NCBI RefSeq assembly: GCF_016907365.1 | Contig: NZ_JAFBBV010000001.1 | Location: forward strand, 124,001-188,000 | Length of the DNA: 64,000 nucleotides | Reading direction: 5' to 3' | DNA from: Oerskovia paurometabola | GTDB lineage: Bacteria; Actinomycetota; Actinomycetes; Actinomycetales; Cellulomonadaceae | In this document: positions 35,579 to 45,095 of the stretch, one piece after another | How positions within the stretch are numbered: the first letter of the stretch is position 1 | Layout: every line of letters begins with the position of its first letter | Translations under genes and position numbers: made by a program | Notes under the pieces: model-generated | The model's input: the letters and a program-made list of their open reading frames with translations, nothing else | What the model was told of the DNA's origin: nothing | Databases searched by the model: none

Positions 35579-37519
35579 GTGACCGCAGCAGGACCCGGCA
35601 CGACACTGGTGGGCCGCTACCTGCTGGGTGAACGGCTGGCGAGCGACCTGGTCGACGTCACCGCCTGGTCCGCGCACGACTCGGTCCTGAACCGTTCCGT
35701 GCGGGTCTCGCTGCTCGCCGGCGAGCACGTCGCAGAGGCCATCGACTCGGCCCGCCGGGCCGCGCTCGTCGCCGACCCGCGACTGACCCGGGTGCTCGAC
35801 GTCGGGACCGACGACGGTGTCGCCTACGTCATCACCGAGCCGTTCGCCGGGATCACCCTGTCCGAGGTCGTGGCGGGCGGGATCGTCGACGCCCAGCAGG
35901 CGCGCGCCATCGTCGGCGAGGCTGCGGCCGCGCTCGAGGTCGCCCGCCGGCGCGGCGTCCACCACCTGGCACTACGACCGGAAGCCCTGCGGGTCGACGG
36001 GGACCGCGTCGTCGTGACGGGCCTCGGGCTCGACGCGGGCATCAGCGGACAGGACCAGCACGACGCCGACGAGACCTCACGAGCCGACACCCTCGGCCTC
36101 GTCGCGCTGCTGTACTACGCGATGACAGCGCGCTGGGCGGGACCCAGCCTCGACGTGCCCTGGATCAGTCCTGACTCGGTCCACCCGCTCCCCGCCCAGC
36201 GCGACGCGGCAGGAGTGCTCCCGTTGTCAACGCTCGTCCCTGGGGCACCGACGGACCTGTCGGACCTGTGCACCAAGGTCTTCGCCGACGCAGAGGCCTC
36301 GCCCACCCGGGCAGGCACAGACGGTGGCGGGTCGACGAACGACGACACCCAGGAGTTCGACAGCCTCGCAGCACCGCCCTCGTCGCCGGCCGACCTGGTG
36401 AGCGCCCTCGAGCCCTGGGGGGCGCTGTCCGTCGTCGCCGCTCTCCCGACGTTCGTCCAGCCGCCCGCCCCGACCGCGCCGAACCGGGTCAGCCGGCAGT
36501 CCATCCGGAGCGCGTTCGACGTCCCGCTCTCGACACCGCCAGGCACTCCGCCCCCCGCGGTCCCCTTCCACCGGCCCACGACCGGGCGGATCCACCGCGT
36601 GCCCCTCGCGGGCGCCTCCGCGCTCCCTGACGGTGCCAGCTACCCCGCGCCTACCTACGCCGACGCCCCCGTCGCCTACGCGGCATCGTCCGCCCCGACG
36701 ACGGGCGCCTACCCGACCCAGGTCGCCTACCAGCAGCAGCCCCCGACGGGGTCTCACCCGACGGCCCCACCGCCCCCGCCGGTCGCCCCGGTCACGGCGC
36801 AGCCCACCGGGCAGGGTCCCGCCGTCGACCCCGCGACCGGACCGCGGACCGGTCCCTTCGCGACGACGAGCGCCAAGAAGACCAGCGTGAAGAGCACCTG
36901 GATCATCATGCCCGTCGTGCTCCTCCTGGTGATCGCCGCCGTCGTCTGGGGCGTGAAGTCCGGTCTCGGCGGTTTCGGCGCCGTCCTCACCCCGGGATCG
37001 GCTCAGGGTGGATCGTCCTCGACCGGCTCCCAGGCCCCCGAGACGGCCCCCGACGACGGCGAGGTGCCGGTGAACACCGAGCCCCTCCCGATCGCCGCAG
37101 GCGGTCTGCTGGACCCGGACGTCGCGAACCCGGACGACGTCGGCGAGAAGCCCGAGTCCGTGCCCCTCGCGGTCGACGGCGACCCGACGACGTTCTGGTA
37201 CACCTACTCGTACAACACGGCGGCGTTCGGCGGCAACAAGACCAAGACGGGCTACACGTTCACGCTCGACGACGAAGCGACCGTCCAGCGCATCGTGCTC
37301 GACACGAACAACACGGGTGGCCGCGTCGAGGTCCGAGCCGTCACCGACGACGCGCCCACGGGTGGCGACGTCCTCGCATCGGGGACGTTCTCGGACACCG
37401 TCGAGCTCACGCTCGACCCCGCGACCGAAGGCAGCACGTTCGTCCTGTACATCACGGAGCTCCCGACGAACGGTGACGGCAAGTTCCGCGTCGAGCTCAA
37501 CGAGATCACGGTCTACTGA
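35579..37519 (+). CDS. Membrane-anchored pseudokinase with extracellular discoidin-like domain
   Basis: A 646-residue protein. Residues 8-260 have a kinase fold (VGRYLLGERLASDLVDVTAW, LTRVLDVGTDDGVAYVITEP), but the catalytic loop reads HHLALRPEA instead of HRDLKPxN, the DFG position reads GLGL, and the VAIK lysine is absent, so it is inactive. A Pro-rich linker, one membrane helix (about 440-462) and an exterior domain (LAVDGDPTTFWYTYSYN, IVLDTNNTGGRVEVRAV) follow, resembling the F5/8 type C part of mycobacterial MviN. It presumably regulates MurJ through an FHA protein. The GTG at 35579 has GAGGTGG upstream; ATG 35534 is the alternative. Confidence 0.85.
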   Translation: MTAAGPGTTLVGRYLLGERLASDLVDVTAWSAHDSVLNRSVRVSLLAGEHVAEAIDSARRAALVADPRLTRVLDVGTDDGVAYVITEPFAGITLSEVVAGGIVDAQQARAIVGEAAAALEVARRRGVHHLALRPEALRVDGDRVVVTGLGLDAGISGQDQHDADETSRADTLGLVALLYYAMTARWAGPSLDVPWISPDSVHPLPAQRDAAGVLPLSTLVPGAPTDLSDLCTKVFADAEASPTRAGTDGGGSTNDDTQEFDSLAAPPSSPADLVSALEPWGALSVVAALPTFVQPPAPTAPNRVSRQSIRSAFDVPLSTPPGTPPPAVPFHRPTTGRIHRVPLAGASALPDGASYPAPTYADAPVAYAASSAPTTGAYPTQVAYQQQPPTGSHPTAPPPPPVAPVTAQPTGQGPAVDPATGPRTGPFATTSAKKTSVKSTWIIMPVVLLLVIAAVVWGVKSGLGGFGAVLTPGSAQGGSSSTGSQAPETAPDDGEVPVNTEPLPIAAGGLLDPDVANPDDVGEKPESVPLAVDGDPTTFWYTYSYNTAAFGGNKTKTGYTFTLDDEATVQRIVLDTNNTGGRVEVRAVTDDAPTGGDVLASGTFSDTVELTLDPATEGSTFVLYITELPTNGDGKFRVELNEITVY

Positions 37520-37559
37520 CGTCGTGGCCGCACCCTTCGGGGTGCTCAGCCACGACGTC
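37518..37559 (+). terminator. Terminator of the murJ operon
   Basis: An outer stem of 11 bp (37518-37528 with 37549-37559) and an inner stem GCACCC-TTCG-GGGTGC (37530-37545) start within the stop codon of the pseudokinase gene. Confidence 0.78.
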
Positions 37560-37600
37560 GGTGTCGACCATCCATCGGCCCACCGACCGACGGTGCCCTC

Positions 37601-37626
37601 GGAACAGAACGACGCCGCTCGGCGTT
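37601..37626 (+). promoter_or_regulatory. SigR/SigH-type (thiol-stress ECF sigma) promoter of trxBA
   Basis: GGAAC (37601-37605), an 18-bp spacer and GTT (37624-37626, in context GCGTTGG) match the disulfide-stress promoter GGGAAT-N18-GTT used by SigR/SigH for trxBA in other actinobacteria. The predicted leader to the GTG at 37662 is about 30 nt. Confidence 0.65.
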
Positions 37627-37661
37627 GGACCCGGTGCACCACCCACCACTGAGGAGTACAC

Positions 37662-38708
37662 GTGACGGAACAGACCCCCACGACCGCCCCGCGGAACGTC
37701 ATCATCGTGGGTTCGGGCCCCGCCGGGTACACGGCCGCCGTGTACGCCGCGCGTGCGGGCCTCGAGCCCCTGGTCCTGGCGGGTTCGATCACCGCGGGTG
37801 GCGCTCTGATGAACACGACCGAGGTCGAGAACTTCCCTGGGTTCCCCGACGGCATCATGGGCCCCGAGCTCATGGACAACCTGCAGAAGCAGGCCGAGCG
37901 CTTCGGTGCGCAGGTCGAGTGGGACGACGCGATCGAGCTCCGGCTCGACGGCCCGGTCAAGACGGTCGTCACCGGGAACGGTGAGACCTACACGGCTCGT
38001 GCAGTGATCCTCGCGACCGGCTCGGCGTACCGCGAGCTGGGCCTGGAGGACGAGAAGCGACTCTCCGGCCGCGGCGTCTCCTGGTGCGCGACGTGCGACG
38101 GCTTCTTCTTCCGCGACCAGCACATCGTGGTCGTCGGCGGCGGAGACTCCGCCGTCGAGGAGGCCACCTTCCTGACCCGCTTCGCGTCGAAGGTCACGAT
38201 GGTGCACCGTCGTGGCGAGCTCCGCGCCTCGAAGATCATGGCCGACCGGGCCAAGGCCGACCCCAAGATCGAGTTCGCCTGGAACAGCGAGGTCGTCGGG
38301 ATCCACGGCGAGAACAAGGTCGAGTCGCTCACGCTGCGCGACACCCTCACGGGTGAGGAGCGTTCGATCGACGCGACCGGCCTGTTCGTCGCGATCGGGC
38401 ACGACCCCCGCTCCGAGCTCGTCAAGGGGCAGATCGACCTGGACGACGACGGCTACATCCAGGTCGTCGGACGCACCACCGCGACCAACCTCGAGGGCGT
38501 GTTCGCGTGCGGCGACGCGGTCGACCACACGTACCGCCAGGCCATCACCGCGGCCGGCTCGGGCTGCTCTGCGGCGCTCGACGCCCAGCGCTACCTCACC
38601 GAGCTCGTCGACGCGATCGAGGACGCCGAGGGGCTCCCCGAGATCGCCGGCACGCCCGAGTCCCCCGCCCCCGACGAGCTGCCCCGCGCACTGGAGGAGA
38701 TCCGATGA
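37662..38708 (+). CDS. trxB: Thioredoxin reductase
   Basis: The cytosolic flavoenzyme passes NADPH electrons to thioredoxin. The 348-residue protein has the FAD motif GSGPAG (17-22), the redox centre CATC (142-145 in [11 protein letters not shown]), the NADPH motif GGGDSA (159-164) and the closing [20 protein letters not shown]. The GTG at 37662 has GAGGAG upstream. It overlaps trxA by four bases (ATGA). A SigR-like promoter lies 36-61 bp upstream. A sigM/anti-sigma pair, present here in mycobacteria, is absent. Confidence 0.97.
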   Translation: MTEQTPTTAPRNVIIVGSGPAGYTAAVYAARAGLEPLVLAGSITAGGALMNTTEVENFPGFPDGIMGPELMDNLQKQAERFGAQVEWDDAIELRLDGPVKTVVTGNGETYTARAVILATGSAYRELGLEDEKRLSGRGVSWCATCDGFFFRDQHIVVVGGGDSAVEEATFLTRFASKVTMVHRRGELRASKIMADRAKADPKIEFAWNSEVVGIHGENKVESLTLRDTLTGEERSIDATGLFVAIGHDPRSELVKGQIDLDDDGYIQVVGRTTATNLEGVFACGDAVDHTYRQAITAAGSGCSAALDAQRYLTELVDAIEDAEGLPEIAGTPESPAPDELPRALEEIR

Positions 38709-39031
38709 GCAACACCGTCAAGGTCACCGACGACACCTTCAAGTCCGAGGTCCTGGAGTCGAACATCCCCGTCATCGTGGACTTCTGGGCCACCTGGTGC
38801 GGGCCGTGCCTGCAGATCGCCCCGATCCTCGAGGAGCTGGCCGGCGAGTACGCCGGCAAGGTCAAGATCGCCAAGCTCGACTCCGACGAGAACCCCGCGA
38901 TCACCGCGGCGTACGGCGTGATCTCGATCCCCACGCTCAACTTCTACTCCGGTGGTGAGCTCGTGAAGTCGATCGTGGGAGGACGGCCCAAGCGCATCCT
39001 CGCCGAGGAGATCGACGCACTCATCGCCTGA
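38705..39031 (+). CDS. trxA: Thioredoxin
   Basis: A 108-residue thioredoxin with active site WCGPC (31-35), [16 protein letters not shown], the cis-proline strand [13 protein letters not shown] and the C-terminal helix. It reduces cytosolic disulfides and is recharged by TrxB, whose gene overlaps it. A 19-bp hairpin follows. Confidence 0.98.
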   Translation: MSNTVKVTDDTFKSEVLESNIPVIVDFWATWCGPCLQIAPILEELAGEYAGKVKIAKLDSDENPAITAAYGVISIPTLNFYSGGELVKSIVGGRPKRILAEEIDALIA

Positions 39032-39064
39032 CGCTCTCGCCCGCCGCGATCTGCGGGCATCGCC

Positions 39065-39105
39065 CCGGAGGGGCGGTCGGTCCACCGGACCGACCGCCCC
39101 TCCGG
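39065..39105 (+). terminator. Terminator of trxBA
   Basis: A perfect 19-bp stem (39065-39083 with 39087-39105) and a 3-nt loop, 34 bp after the trxA stop. Confidence 0.85.
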
Positions 39106-39257
39106 CGTCTGGGCTCGCCGCCGGAGGCATCTGGTCGGGACGGTCTGTCCGTCACCCGGGCCGGCCGGTGAAGGGCTGGCCCCACAGGCTCCCTGCCGTC
39201 GTCCGGTCAGCGGCCCCTTCACGGTTTCCACCGATCCGCCGTGGGAGACTGGGGAGC

Positions 39258-40589
39258 GTGAGCACGACACCGACGCACCCCGCTCAGCCTGCCGCCTCGG
39301 GCGGCACCCGCCTCGACCCGTGGTTCGGCGCCTACGCCGAGCGCGCCCACGGCATGCGAGCGTCGGAGATTCGCGCCCTCTTCGCGGTCGCGAATCGCCC
39401 CGAGGTCGTCTCGCTCGCGGGCGGCATGCCCTACCTCGAGGGACTTCCCCTCGACGTGATCGCGGATGCGATGCAGAAGCTCGTCGCGACGCGCGGCACC
39501 ACAGCGCTGCAGTACGGCTCGGGCCAGGGCGACGAGTCGCTGCGCGAGAAGATCGTCGACGTCGTGCGCCTCGAGGGCATCGACTGCCACCCGGACGACG
39601 TCGTGGTCACCACGGGATCCCAGCAGGCTCTCGACCTCGTGACGCGCATCTTCATCGACCCGGGCGACGTCATCGTCGCTGAGGCACCCAGCTACGTGGG
39701 GGCCCTCGGCGTCTTCCGGTCCTACCAGGCCGACATCGTCCACGTCCCGCTCGACGAGCACGGTCTGATCCCCGAGGCCCTCGAGGAGACCCTCACCCGG
39801 CTGGCCGCCGAGGGTCGGCGCGTCAAGCTCCTCTACACCGTTCCCAACTTCCACAACCCTGCCGGCGTGACGCTCTCGGTCGAGCGGCGGCCCCGCATCC
39901 TCGAGATCGCCCAGCGGTTCGGGGTGCTCGTGATCGAGGACAACCCCTACGGTCTGCTCGGCTTCGACGGCGACCCGCTGCCCGCGATGCGCTCGCTCGA
40001 CGACCAGGGGGTCCTCTACCTGGGCTCCTTCTCCAAGACGTTCGCTCCCGGCTACCGGGTCGGGTGGGTGGTCGCCCCGCACGCCGTCCGAGAGAAGCTC
40101 GTGCTCGCCAGCGAGTCGGCGATCCTGTGCCCCTCGAACGCCTCGCAGCTCGCGATCGCGACCTACCTCGACACCTGTGACTGGCAGGGCCAGATCAAGC
40201 AGTTCCGCGAGCTCTACCGGGAACGACGCGACGCCATGATCGGGGCCCTCTCGGAGCACCTCCCGTCTGCCTCCTGGAACGTCCCGAACGGCGGGTTCTA
40301 CACCTGGGTCAAGCTTCCGGACGGGCTCGACGCGCGGTCCATGCTCCCCCGCGCGGTGACGGCCCGCGTCGCCTATGTCCCGGGGACGGCGTTCTATGCC
40401 GACGGGACGGGCGCGGACCACGTCCGTCTCTCCTACTGCTTCCCGACGCCGGAGCGTATCAGGGAGGGAGTCCGGCGGTTCGCCGGGGTCGTCTCTGCCG
40501 AGCGCGAGCTCGTGGACCTCTTCGGCACCTCCGGCGCCCAGGACCCGGACCTGTCCGACGTCGAGAACCCTGGCCCCAACCTCGCGTGA
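39258..40589 (+). CDS. PLP-dependent aminotransferase, class I/II (2-aminoadipate-like)
   Basis: A 443-residue fold type I enzyme. LAGGMPYLEGLPLDVI and the substrate-end YGSGQGDESLREKIV are typical of the LysN/MocR-like aminotransferase group; TGSQQALDLVTRIFIDPGD, TVPNFHNPAGVTLS, and the PLP lysine in GSFSKTFAPGYRVGW follow. The GTG at 39258 has GGGGAG upstream. The stop overlaps the next gene (GTGA). It transfers amino groups between an unknown amino acid and a 2-oxo acid; the coupling to a Ddl-like ligase hints at D-amino acid or wall-precursor supply, which is speculative. Confidence 0.88.
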   Translation: MSTTPTHPAQPAASGGTRLDPWFGAYAERAHGMRASEIRALFAVANRPEVVSLAGGMPYLEGLPLDVIADAMQKLVATRGTTALQYGSGQGDESLREKIVDVVRLEGIDCHPDDVVVTTGSQQALDLVTRIFIDPGDVIVAEAPSYVGALGVFRSYQADIVHVPLDEHGLIPEALEETLTRLAAEGRRVKLLYTVPNFHNPAGVTLSVERRPRILEIAQRFGVLVIEDNPYGLLGFDGDPLPAMRSLDDQGVLYLGSFSKTFAPGYRVGWVVAPHAVREKLVLASESAILCPSNASQLAIATYLDTCDWQGQIKQFRELYRERRDAMIGALSEHLPSASWNVPNGGFYTWVKLPDGLDARSMLPRAVTARVAYVPGTAFYADGTGADHVRLSYCFPTPERIREGVRRFAGVVSAERELVDLFGTSGAQDPDLSDVENPGPNLA

Positions 40590-41704
40590 GCGCCACCCCT
40601 GCCCGCGTGAGAAACCTGCTGAACGTCGAGAGGACCAAGACCGTGGGTACCGCTGCGGAATCACAGACCGTCACCGAGGACGTCGCCGAGCTCGCGCCGG
40701 CCGATCACCCCGCCTCGCGGGACGGGGGCGCTTCGAAGAACGAACCGCGCCCTGTCGAACGAGTTGCCGTTCTCGCGGGGGGGCTGTCGCACGAGCGCGA
40801 CGTCTCGCTCCGCTCGGGGCGCCGTGTCGCCGACGCCCTGCGTGGTGCAGGCCTCGAGGTGACGGTGCACGACGTCGATGCGTCCCTCCTCCCGTTCCTC
40901 GCCGAGGAGAAGCCCGACGTCGTCTGGCCGCTTCTGCACGGCGCGAGCGGGGAGGACGGCTCGATCCGCGACGTCCTCGAACTGCTCTCCCTCGACTACG
41001 TAGGGACCGGTCCCCGGGCATCGCGAGCCGCCTGGAACAAGCCCATCGCCAAGAACGTCGTGCTGGGCGCGGGCCTCTCGACCCCGGACTACGTGACTCT
41101 CCCCCAGAGCCTCTTCCGCGAGCTCGGCGCTCAGCCTGTGCTCGACGCCATCGTCGGTCGCCTGGGGCTCCCCCTCGTCGTGAAGCCGACCAGAGGGGGC
41201 TCCGCGCTGGGCGTCACGCTCGTCCGCCGTCCCGAGGACCTGCCTCGTGCGATGGTCGACTGCTTCTCCTACGGCGACATCGCCCTCATCGAGCGTGCCG
41301 TCGAAGGCACCGAGATCGCCGTGAGCGTCGTGGACGGTCCGGACGGCCCCGAGGCGCTCCCAGCAGTCGAGATCGTGACCGAGGGCACCTACGACTACGA
41401 CGCCCGCTACAACCCGGGCCGCACCAGCTACTACGCCCCCGCCCGACTGGCTCCCGACGTCGCTGCGCGCGTCGAGGAGACGGCGGTCCGCGCCCACCTC
41501 GCTCTGGGCCTGCGTGACCTCTCGCGATCGGACCTCATCGTCGACGCCGACGGCGTTCCGCACTTCCTCGAGGTCAACGTCGCGCCCGGGATGACGGAGA
41601 CCTCGTTGTTCCCGCAGGCAGTTCATGCTGCGGGGCGCGATCTAGGGGACCTCTACCGCGCGATCGTGACGCAGAGCGCGGTGCGTCAGGGTTCCCAGCG
41701 CTGA
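40586..41704 (+). CDS. D-alanine-D-alanine ligase family protein (ATP-grasp)
   Basis: A 372-residue ATP-grasp ligase. The Ddl start VAVLAGGLSHERDVSLRSGR, VWPLLHGASGEDGSIRDVLE, the ATP-grasp block LGLPLVVKPTRGGSALGV, and the metal site DLIVDADGVPHFLEVNVAPG are present. It would join two D-amino acids or similar with ATP. The first start (GTG 40586, overlapping the aminotransferase stop) gives a 56-residue N-terminal extension; GTG at 40643 with GAGAGG upstream is the alternative. Such a second Ddl-like protein next to parB is seen in several Micrococcales; whether it makes D-Ala-D-Ala is not known from the sequence. Confidence 0.85.
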   Translation: MSATPARVRNLLNVERTKTVGTAAESQTVTEDVAELAPADHPASRDGGASKNEPRPVERVAVLAGGLSHERDVSLRSGRRVADALRGAGLEVTVHDVDASLLPFLAEEKPDVVWPLLHGASGEDGSIRDVLELLSLDYVGTGPRASRAAWNKPIAKNVVLGAGLSTPDYVTLPQSLFRELGAQPVLDAIVGRLGLPLVVKPTRGGSALGVTLVRRPEDLPRAMVDCFSYGDIALIERAVEGTEIAVSVVDGPDGPEALPAVEIVTEGTYDYDARYNPGRTSYYAPARLAPDVAARVEETAVRAHLALGLRDLSRSDLIVDADGVPHFLEVNVAPGMTETSLFPQAVHAAGRDLGDLYRAIVTQSAVRQGSQR

Positions 41705-41727
41705 CCGCTTCTTCCTCGACGAACGTC

Positions 41728-41763
41728 ATCGGCCCCGATGAGCAGCTGCTCACCGGGGCCGAT
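41728..41763. terminator. 36-bp near-perfect palindrome between convergent genes
   Basis: Arms of 18 bp (41728-41745 and 41746-41763) pair with one mismatch. The site lies between the Ddl-like gene (plus) and parB (minus), directly next to a degenerate parS, and serves as bidirectional terminator. Confidence 0.7.
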
Positions 41764-41778
41764 GTTTCACGTGGAACG
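41763..41778. promoter_or_regulatory. Degenerate parS site
   Basis: TGTTTCACGTGGAACG differs from the consensus TGTTTCACGTGAAACA at two positions. It lies downstream of parB between convergent genes. Confidence 0.65.
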
Positions 41779-41801
41779 TCGGGGGTCTGCCCGAGTGGCA
41801 C

Positions 41802-43061
41802 CTACCGGCGCAGCAGGCCCGGATCCTGGGGTGCCATGAGGTCGAGGATCCTGTTGAGGTCCTCGACCGACGCGAACTCGACCGTCAGCCGGCCCTTGTT
41901 CTTCCCGAGGTCGACCTTGACGCGCGTCTCGAAGCGGTCCGAGAGTCGGGATGCCAGCTCGTCGATCGCCGCACTGCGCTGGCCCGGTCTCGGCGTGCGC
42001 TCCACAGGACGCTTCGCATCCAGTCCCCCGAGAGCGACGATCTCCTCCGTGGCTCGCACAGAGAGCCCTTCGGAGACGATGCGCTGAGCGAGGCGTTCGA
42101 TCTCCGCACCATCCGTCAGACCGAGCAGCGCACGGGCGTGCCCGGCGGAGAGAACTCCGGCCGCCACTCGACGCTGGACCAGTGGCGGCAGACGCAGCAG
42201 GCGCAGCGTGTTGGAGATCTGCGACCTGCTCCGGGAGATGCGTGTACCCAGCTCCTCGTGCGTGCAGCCGAAGTCGTCGAGCAGCTGGCGGTATGCCGCA
42301 GCCTCCTCCAACGGGTTCAACGCACTACGGTGCAGGTTCTCGAGAAGCGCGTCGCGCAGGAGGTCAGCGTCGTCCGTCTCGCGAATGATCGCCGGAATGA
42401 CGTCCAGGCCCGCTGCCTGGGTCGCTCGCCAACGCCGCTCGCCCATGATGAGCTCGTAGCCCCCGGGGTTCTCGGGGTCGCGGCGGACGACGACGGGCTG
42501 CAGGACGCCGATCTCCCTGATGGAGCCGACGAGCTCGTCGAGCTCGCCCTCGTCGAAGACGGTGCGTGGCTGACGAGAGTTCGCCCGGATCAGCCCCACG
42601 GGGAGTTCTGCGAACGTCGCCCCCGGCACCGGCACGAGGTCGGCCGGTGCCGGCTCGGTCGAAGCGTCCGTCGTCTCCGTCGTACGTGTTTCACGTGAAA
42701 CGTCGGCCGGCGTGTCGTCAGCCTTGGTGGGCTCGCTGTCGCCTCCGGTCGCTTCGACCGACGAGGATGTCTCGGCCCGTGCCACCCCCTGCTCGGTGCT
42801 CGTGCTGGTGAGCGCGACGAGATCCACCTCGTCGACGCCCCCGAGCGAGGCCGGCGAGTCGGCATCCGTGCGCTCGATGGTCAGCACGGGAGCACCGGAT
42901 TCCTCAGTCTCCCCTCCCCCGGAGTCCGGACTAGCGGGGGAGCTGGACTCCGCCACACGCGGCGCGGAGGGGAAGAAGACGTCCACCGGACGTTCACGCT
43001 CAGGACTGGTCGGAATCAATGCTCCGAGACCACGACCGAGCCCACGGCGCTTCTCACTCAT
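41802..43061 (-). CDS. parB: Chromosome partitioning protein ParB
   Basis: A 419-residue CTP-dependent DNA clamp that binds parS and spreads around the origin. The start [14 protein letters not shown] is the ParA-contact motif; a long acidic, Ser/Thr-rich region (25-145) follows. The CTPase domain has [40 protein letters not shown] (the GERR motif) and [14 protein letters not shown]; the HTH domain has [19 protein letters not shown], and the C-terminal dimer domain ends the protein. The start overlaps the parA stop (ATGA). Its own reading frame contains a parS (42687-42702) that encodes VSRET. Confidence 0.97.
   Translation of the reverse strand: MSEKRRGLGRGLGALIPTSPERERPVDVFFPSAPRVAESSSPASPDSGGGETEESGAPVLTIERTDADSPASLGGVDEVDLVALTSTSTEQGVARAETSSSVEATGGDSEPTKADDTPADVSRETRTTETTDASTEPAPADLVPVPGATFAELPVGLIRANSRQPRTVFDEGELDELVGSIREIGVLQPVVVRRDPENPGGYELIMGERRWRATQAAGLDVIPAIIRETDDADLLRDALLENLHRSALNPLEEAAAYRQLLDDFGCTHEELGTRISRSRSQISNTLRLLRLPPLVQRRVAAGVLSAGHARALLGLTDGAEIERLAQRIVSEGLSVRATEEIVALGGLDAKRPVERTPRPGQRSAAIDELASRLSDRFETRVKVDLGKNKGRLTVEFASVEDLNRILDLMAPQDPGLLRR
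42687..42702. promoter_or_regulatory. parS site inside parB
   Basis: TGTTTCACGTGAAACG, one mismatch at the last base. In the parB frame it reads VSRET. Confidence 0.9.
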
Positions 43062-44206
43062 CGTGCATCCTCCTGGTAGCTAGGCAGCACTGCCCATCGC
43101 TCGGCGAGGTAGTTCTGCCGTGAGACGTTGCGAGACGCTCCGTCGACGGTAGGGACAGGCAAGGGTTCAGGGCGGCCGCGATCCGCGACCTCGCGTGCAG
43201 CCTCAAGGTAGGCGAGAGCGCCCGTGGAGCTCGGGTCGTAGGTGATGACACTCTGACCGTGGCTGGGGGCCTCGGAGATCCTCACCGAGCGCGGGATAGA
43301 CGTCTTGAGGGTCTGCTCGGGGAAGTGTTCACGCACCTCTGCGGCGACTTGCTGCGCGAGGTTGGTGCGACCGTCGTACATCGTGAGCAGGATCGTGGAG
43401 ACGTGCAGCCGCGGGTTCAGGTGCGCCTTGATGAGCTCGATGGTCTTCAGGAGCTGGCTGAGCCCCTCGAGGGCGTAGTACTCGCACTGGATGGGGATCA
43501 GCACCTCGCGCCCGACCACGAAGGCATTCACGGTCAGCAGACCGAGACTCGGCGGGCAGTCGACGAGGACGTAGTCGATCGGCTCCAGGCCTTGGGCGAC
43601 ACGCTCCTCCAGGAAGTCGTCGACCGCCTTCCGCAGCCGTGTTTCACGTGAAACCAGCGAGACCAGCTCGATCTCCGCCCCCGACAGATCGATCGTCGCG
43701 GGCACGCACCACAACGTCGGAAGGTCTGGGCACTGCTGGACTGCTGAAGAAAGTGGCGCGCCATCGACCAGAACTTCGTAGACCGAAGGTGTACCCGCAC
43801 GATGCTCGACCCCGAGAGCAGTGGATGCATTGCCCTGCGGGTCGTTGTCGATCACCAGCACGTTGAGCCCAGCCTGCGCCAGCCCGGCTGCCAGGTTGAC
43901 GGTCGTCGTCGTCTTACCGACGCCGCCCTTCTGGTTGGCGATGGTGATGACCCGTGTCGAAGCCGGACGCGGGAAGCGTCGTCCGTGGAGATCGATCCGG
44001 CGACGGGCATCAATCGTGAGCTGCGCCGCGAGGGGGGTGTCGTCATCCATCTCGGGGAGGCTCGCCATCAGTTCCTCGCGCCGGCTCTCGTCGAACGCGG
44101 CGTCCGACGGGTAGCCCTCGGATGTTTCACGTGAAACGCTCGCGAGATACGTCATGTCCCGACTCTCGAACGGGATGTCCTGCTGCTGGTCGGAACTCTC
44201 AGTCAC
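43058..44206 (-). CDS. parA: Chromosome partitioning ATPase ParA
   Basis: A 382-residue deviant-Walker ATPase that moves ParB-parS complexes. The N-terminal 80 residues are acidic and flexible. The ATPase has Walker [19 protein letters not shown], the A' motif [13 protein letters not shown], Walker [19 protein letters not shown] and [17 protein letters not shown]. The GTG at 44206 was chosen because GAGGGAG precedes it at good spacing; ATG 44212 and GTG 44221 in frame are alternatives. It overlaps parB (ATGA). Two parS sites lie within it, both reading VSRET, one in the flexible N-terminus and one between strands of the ATPase. Confidence 0.96.
   Translation of the reverse strand: MTESSDQQQDIPFESRDMTYLASVSRETSEGYPSDAAFDESRREELMASLPEMDDDTPLAAQLTIDARRRIDLHGRRFPRPASTRVITIANQKGGVGKTTTTVNLAAGLAQAGLNVLVIDNDPQGNASTALGVEHRAGTPSVYEVLVDGAPLSSAVQQCPDLPTLWCVPATIDLSGAEIELVSLVSRETRLRKAVDDFLEERVAQGLEPIDYVLVDCPPSLGLLTVNAFVVGREVLIPIQCEYYALEGLSQLLKTIELIKAHLNPRLHVSTILLTMYDGRTNLAQQVAAEVREHFPEQTLKTSIPRSVRISEAPSHGQSVITYDPSSTGALAYLEAAREVADRGRPEPLPVPTVDGASRNVSRQNYLAERWAVLPSYQEDAR
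43640..43655. promoter_or_regulatory. parS site inside parA (ATPase region)
   Basis: TGTTTCACGTGAAACC, one mismatch at the end. It encodes VSRET in the ParA segment [16 protein letters not shown]. Confidence 0.9.
44123..44138. promoter_or_regulatory. parS site inside parA (N-terminal region)
   Basis: TGTTTCACGTGAAACG, one mismatch. It encodes VSRET in the flexible N-terminal part. Confidence 0.9.
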
Positions 44207-44414
44207 GCCCATCTCCCTCACTTGACCTACTCCAGCATGCGCCCCACCACAGCCTCATTCATGGACCGCCGGACGCGTGTCGTCACCGAGTCTCACCGTC
44301 GGGACCCGGGGCTCTGCCACCCTATGCGGTGCACTCCTCCCCCTGGTCTCCACTCACCGTGACTTCCACGTGGCGGACTCGGGGTCACGTCGCGAAGGGC
44401 CCTAGGGGCACCGT

Positions 44415-45095
44415 TCAAACCTGAGCAGGCGTGCGCCGGATTCGGAGCACGGTTGTCGGCTCGACGCCGTCAACACTCGACGCTTCGAGAATCTCCGGCT
44501 CTTCCGTCTTGTACTTGCGGAGCACCTTGCGCGCCGGCTCGATCTCCTGCGCCACATTGCGCCCCTTGAGGACGACCATCTCCCCGCCACGCTCCACCAA
44601 GGGAAGGGACATGCGCGCCAGCTTCTCAAGGGCGGCAACAGCACGCGAGGTCACTGCGTCACATTGGAAGGCGCCGTGATACTCCTCGGCGCGCCCTCGC
44701 TTGATCTCGACGTTGGAGAGTCCGAGGTCCTCGACGACCTCGGACAGCCACGCGCAGCGTCGTTCCATCGGCTCGATCAGGAGAACCTCTGCGTCGGGGC
44801 GCATCACCGCAATGACGATCCCGGGAAGGCCCGCACCGGAACCGATGTCGGCGATCGTGCCGGTCACAGGAAGAAACTGGACCACCGCTGCGGAGTTGAG
44901 GATGTGCCGCTCCCAGATGCGCGAGACCTCCCGCGGACCGATCAGCCCACGCAGCTCCCCCTGGTCGTGCAGCAGGTCTGCGAAGCGGGCGACAAGCGGG
45001 TACGCCGCACCGAAGTACGCCTGGACTTCTGGAGAGTCGGCGAGTGTTTCACGTGAAACACTGCCCTCGACGGCGTCGCTCATCTCGTGGGTCAT
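44415..45095 (-). CDS. rsmG: 16S rRNA (guanine-N7) methyltransferase RsmG
   Basis: A 226-residue SAM-dependent methyltransferase that modifies G527 of 16S rRNA. It has IWERHILNSAAVVQFLP, the SAM motif IADIGSGAGLPGIVIAVMRP, LIEPMERRCAWLSEV and the late VVLKGRN. AGAGGAG precedes the ATG at 45095. A perfect parS (45045-45060) encodes VSRET near the N-terminus. It is upstream of parA on the same strand with a 208-bp gap that shows no gene. Confidence 0.97.
   Translation of the reverse strand: MTHEMSDAVEGSVSRETLADSPEVQAYFGAAYPLVARFADLLHDQGELRGLIGPREVSRIWERHILNSAAVVQFLPVTGTIADIGSGAGLPGIVIAVMRPDAEVLLIEPMERRCAWLSEVVEDLGLSNVEIKRGRAEEYHGAFQCDAVTSRAVAALEKLARMSLPLVERGGEMVVLKGRNVAQEIEPARKVLRKYKTEEPEILEASSVDGVEPTTVLRIRRTPAQV
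45045..45060. promoter_or_regulatory. Perfect parS site inside rsmG
   Basis: TGTTTCACGTGAAACA, identical to the consensus; the palindrome extends to 45043-45062. It reads VSRET in RsmG. Confidence 0.95.
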
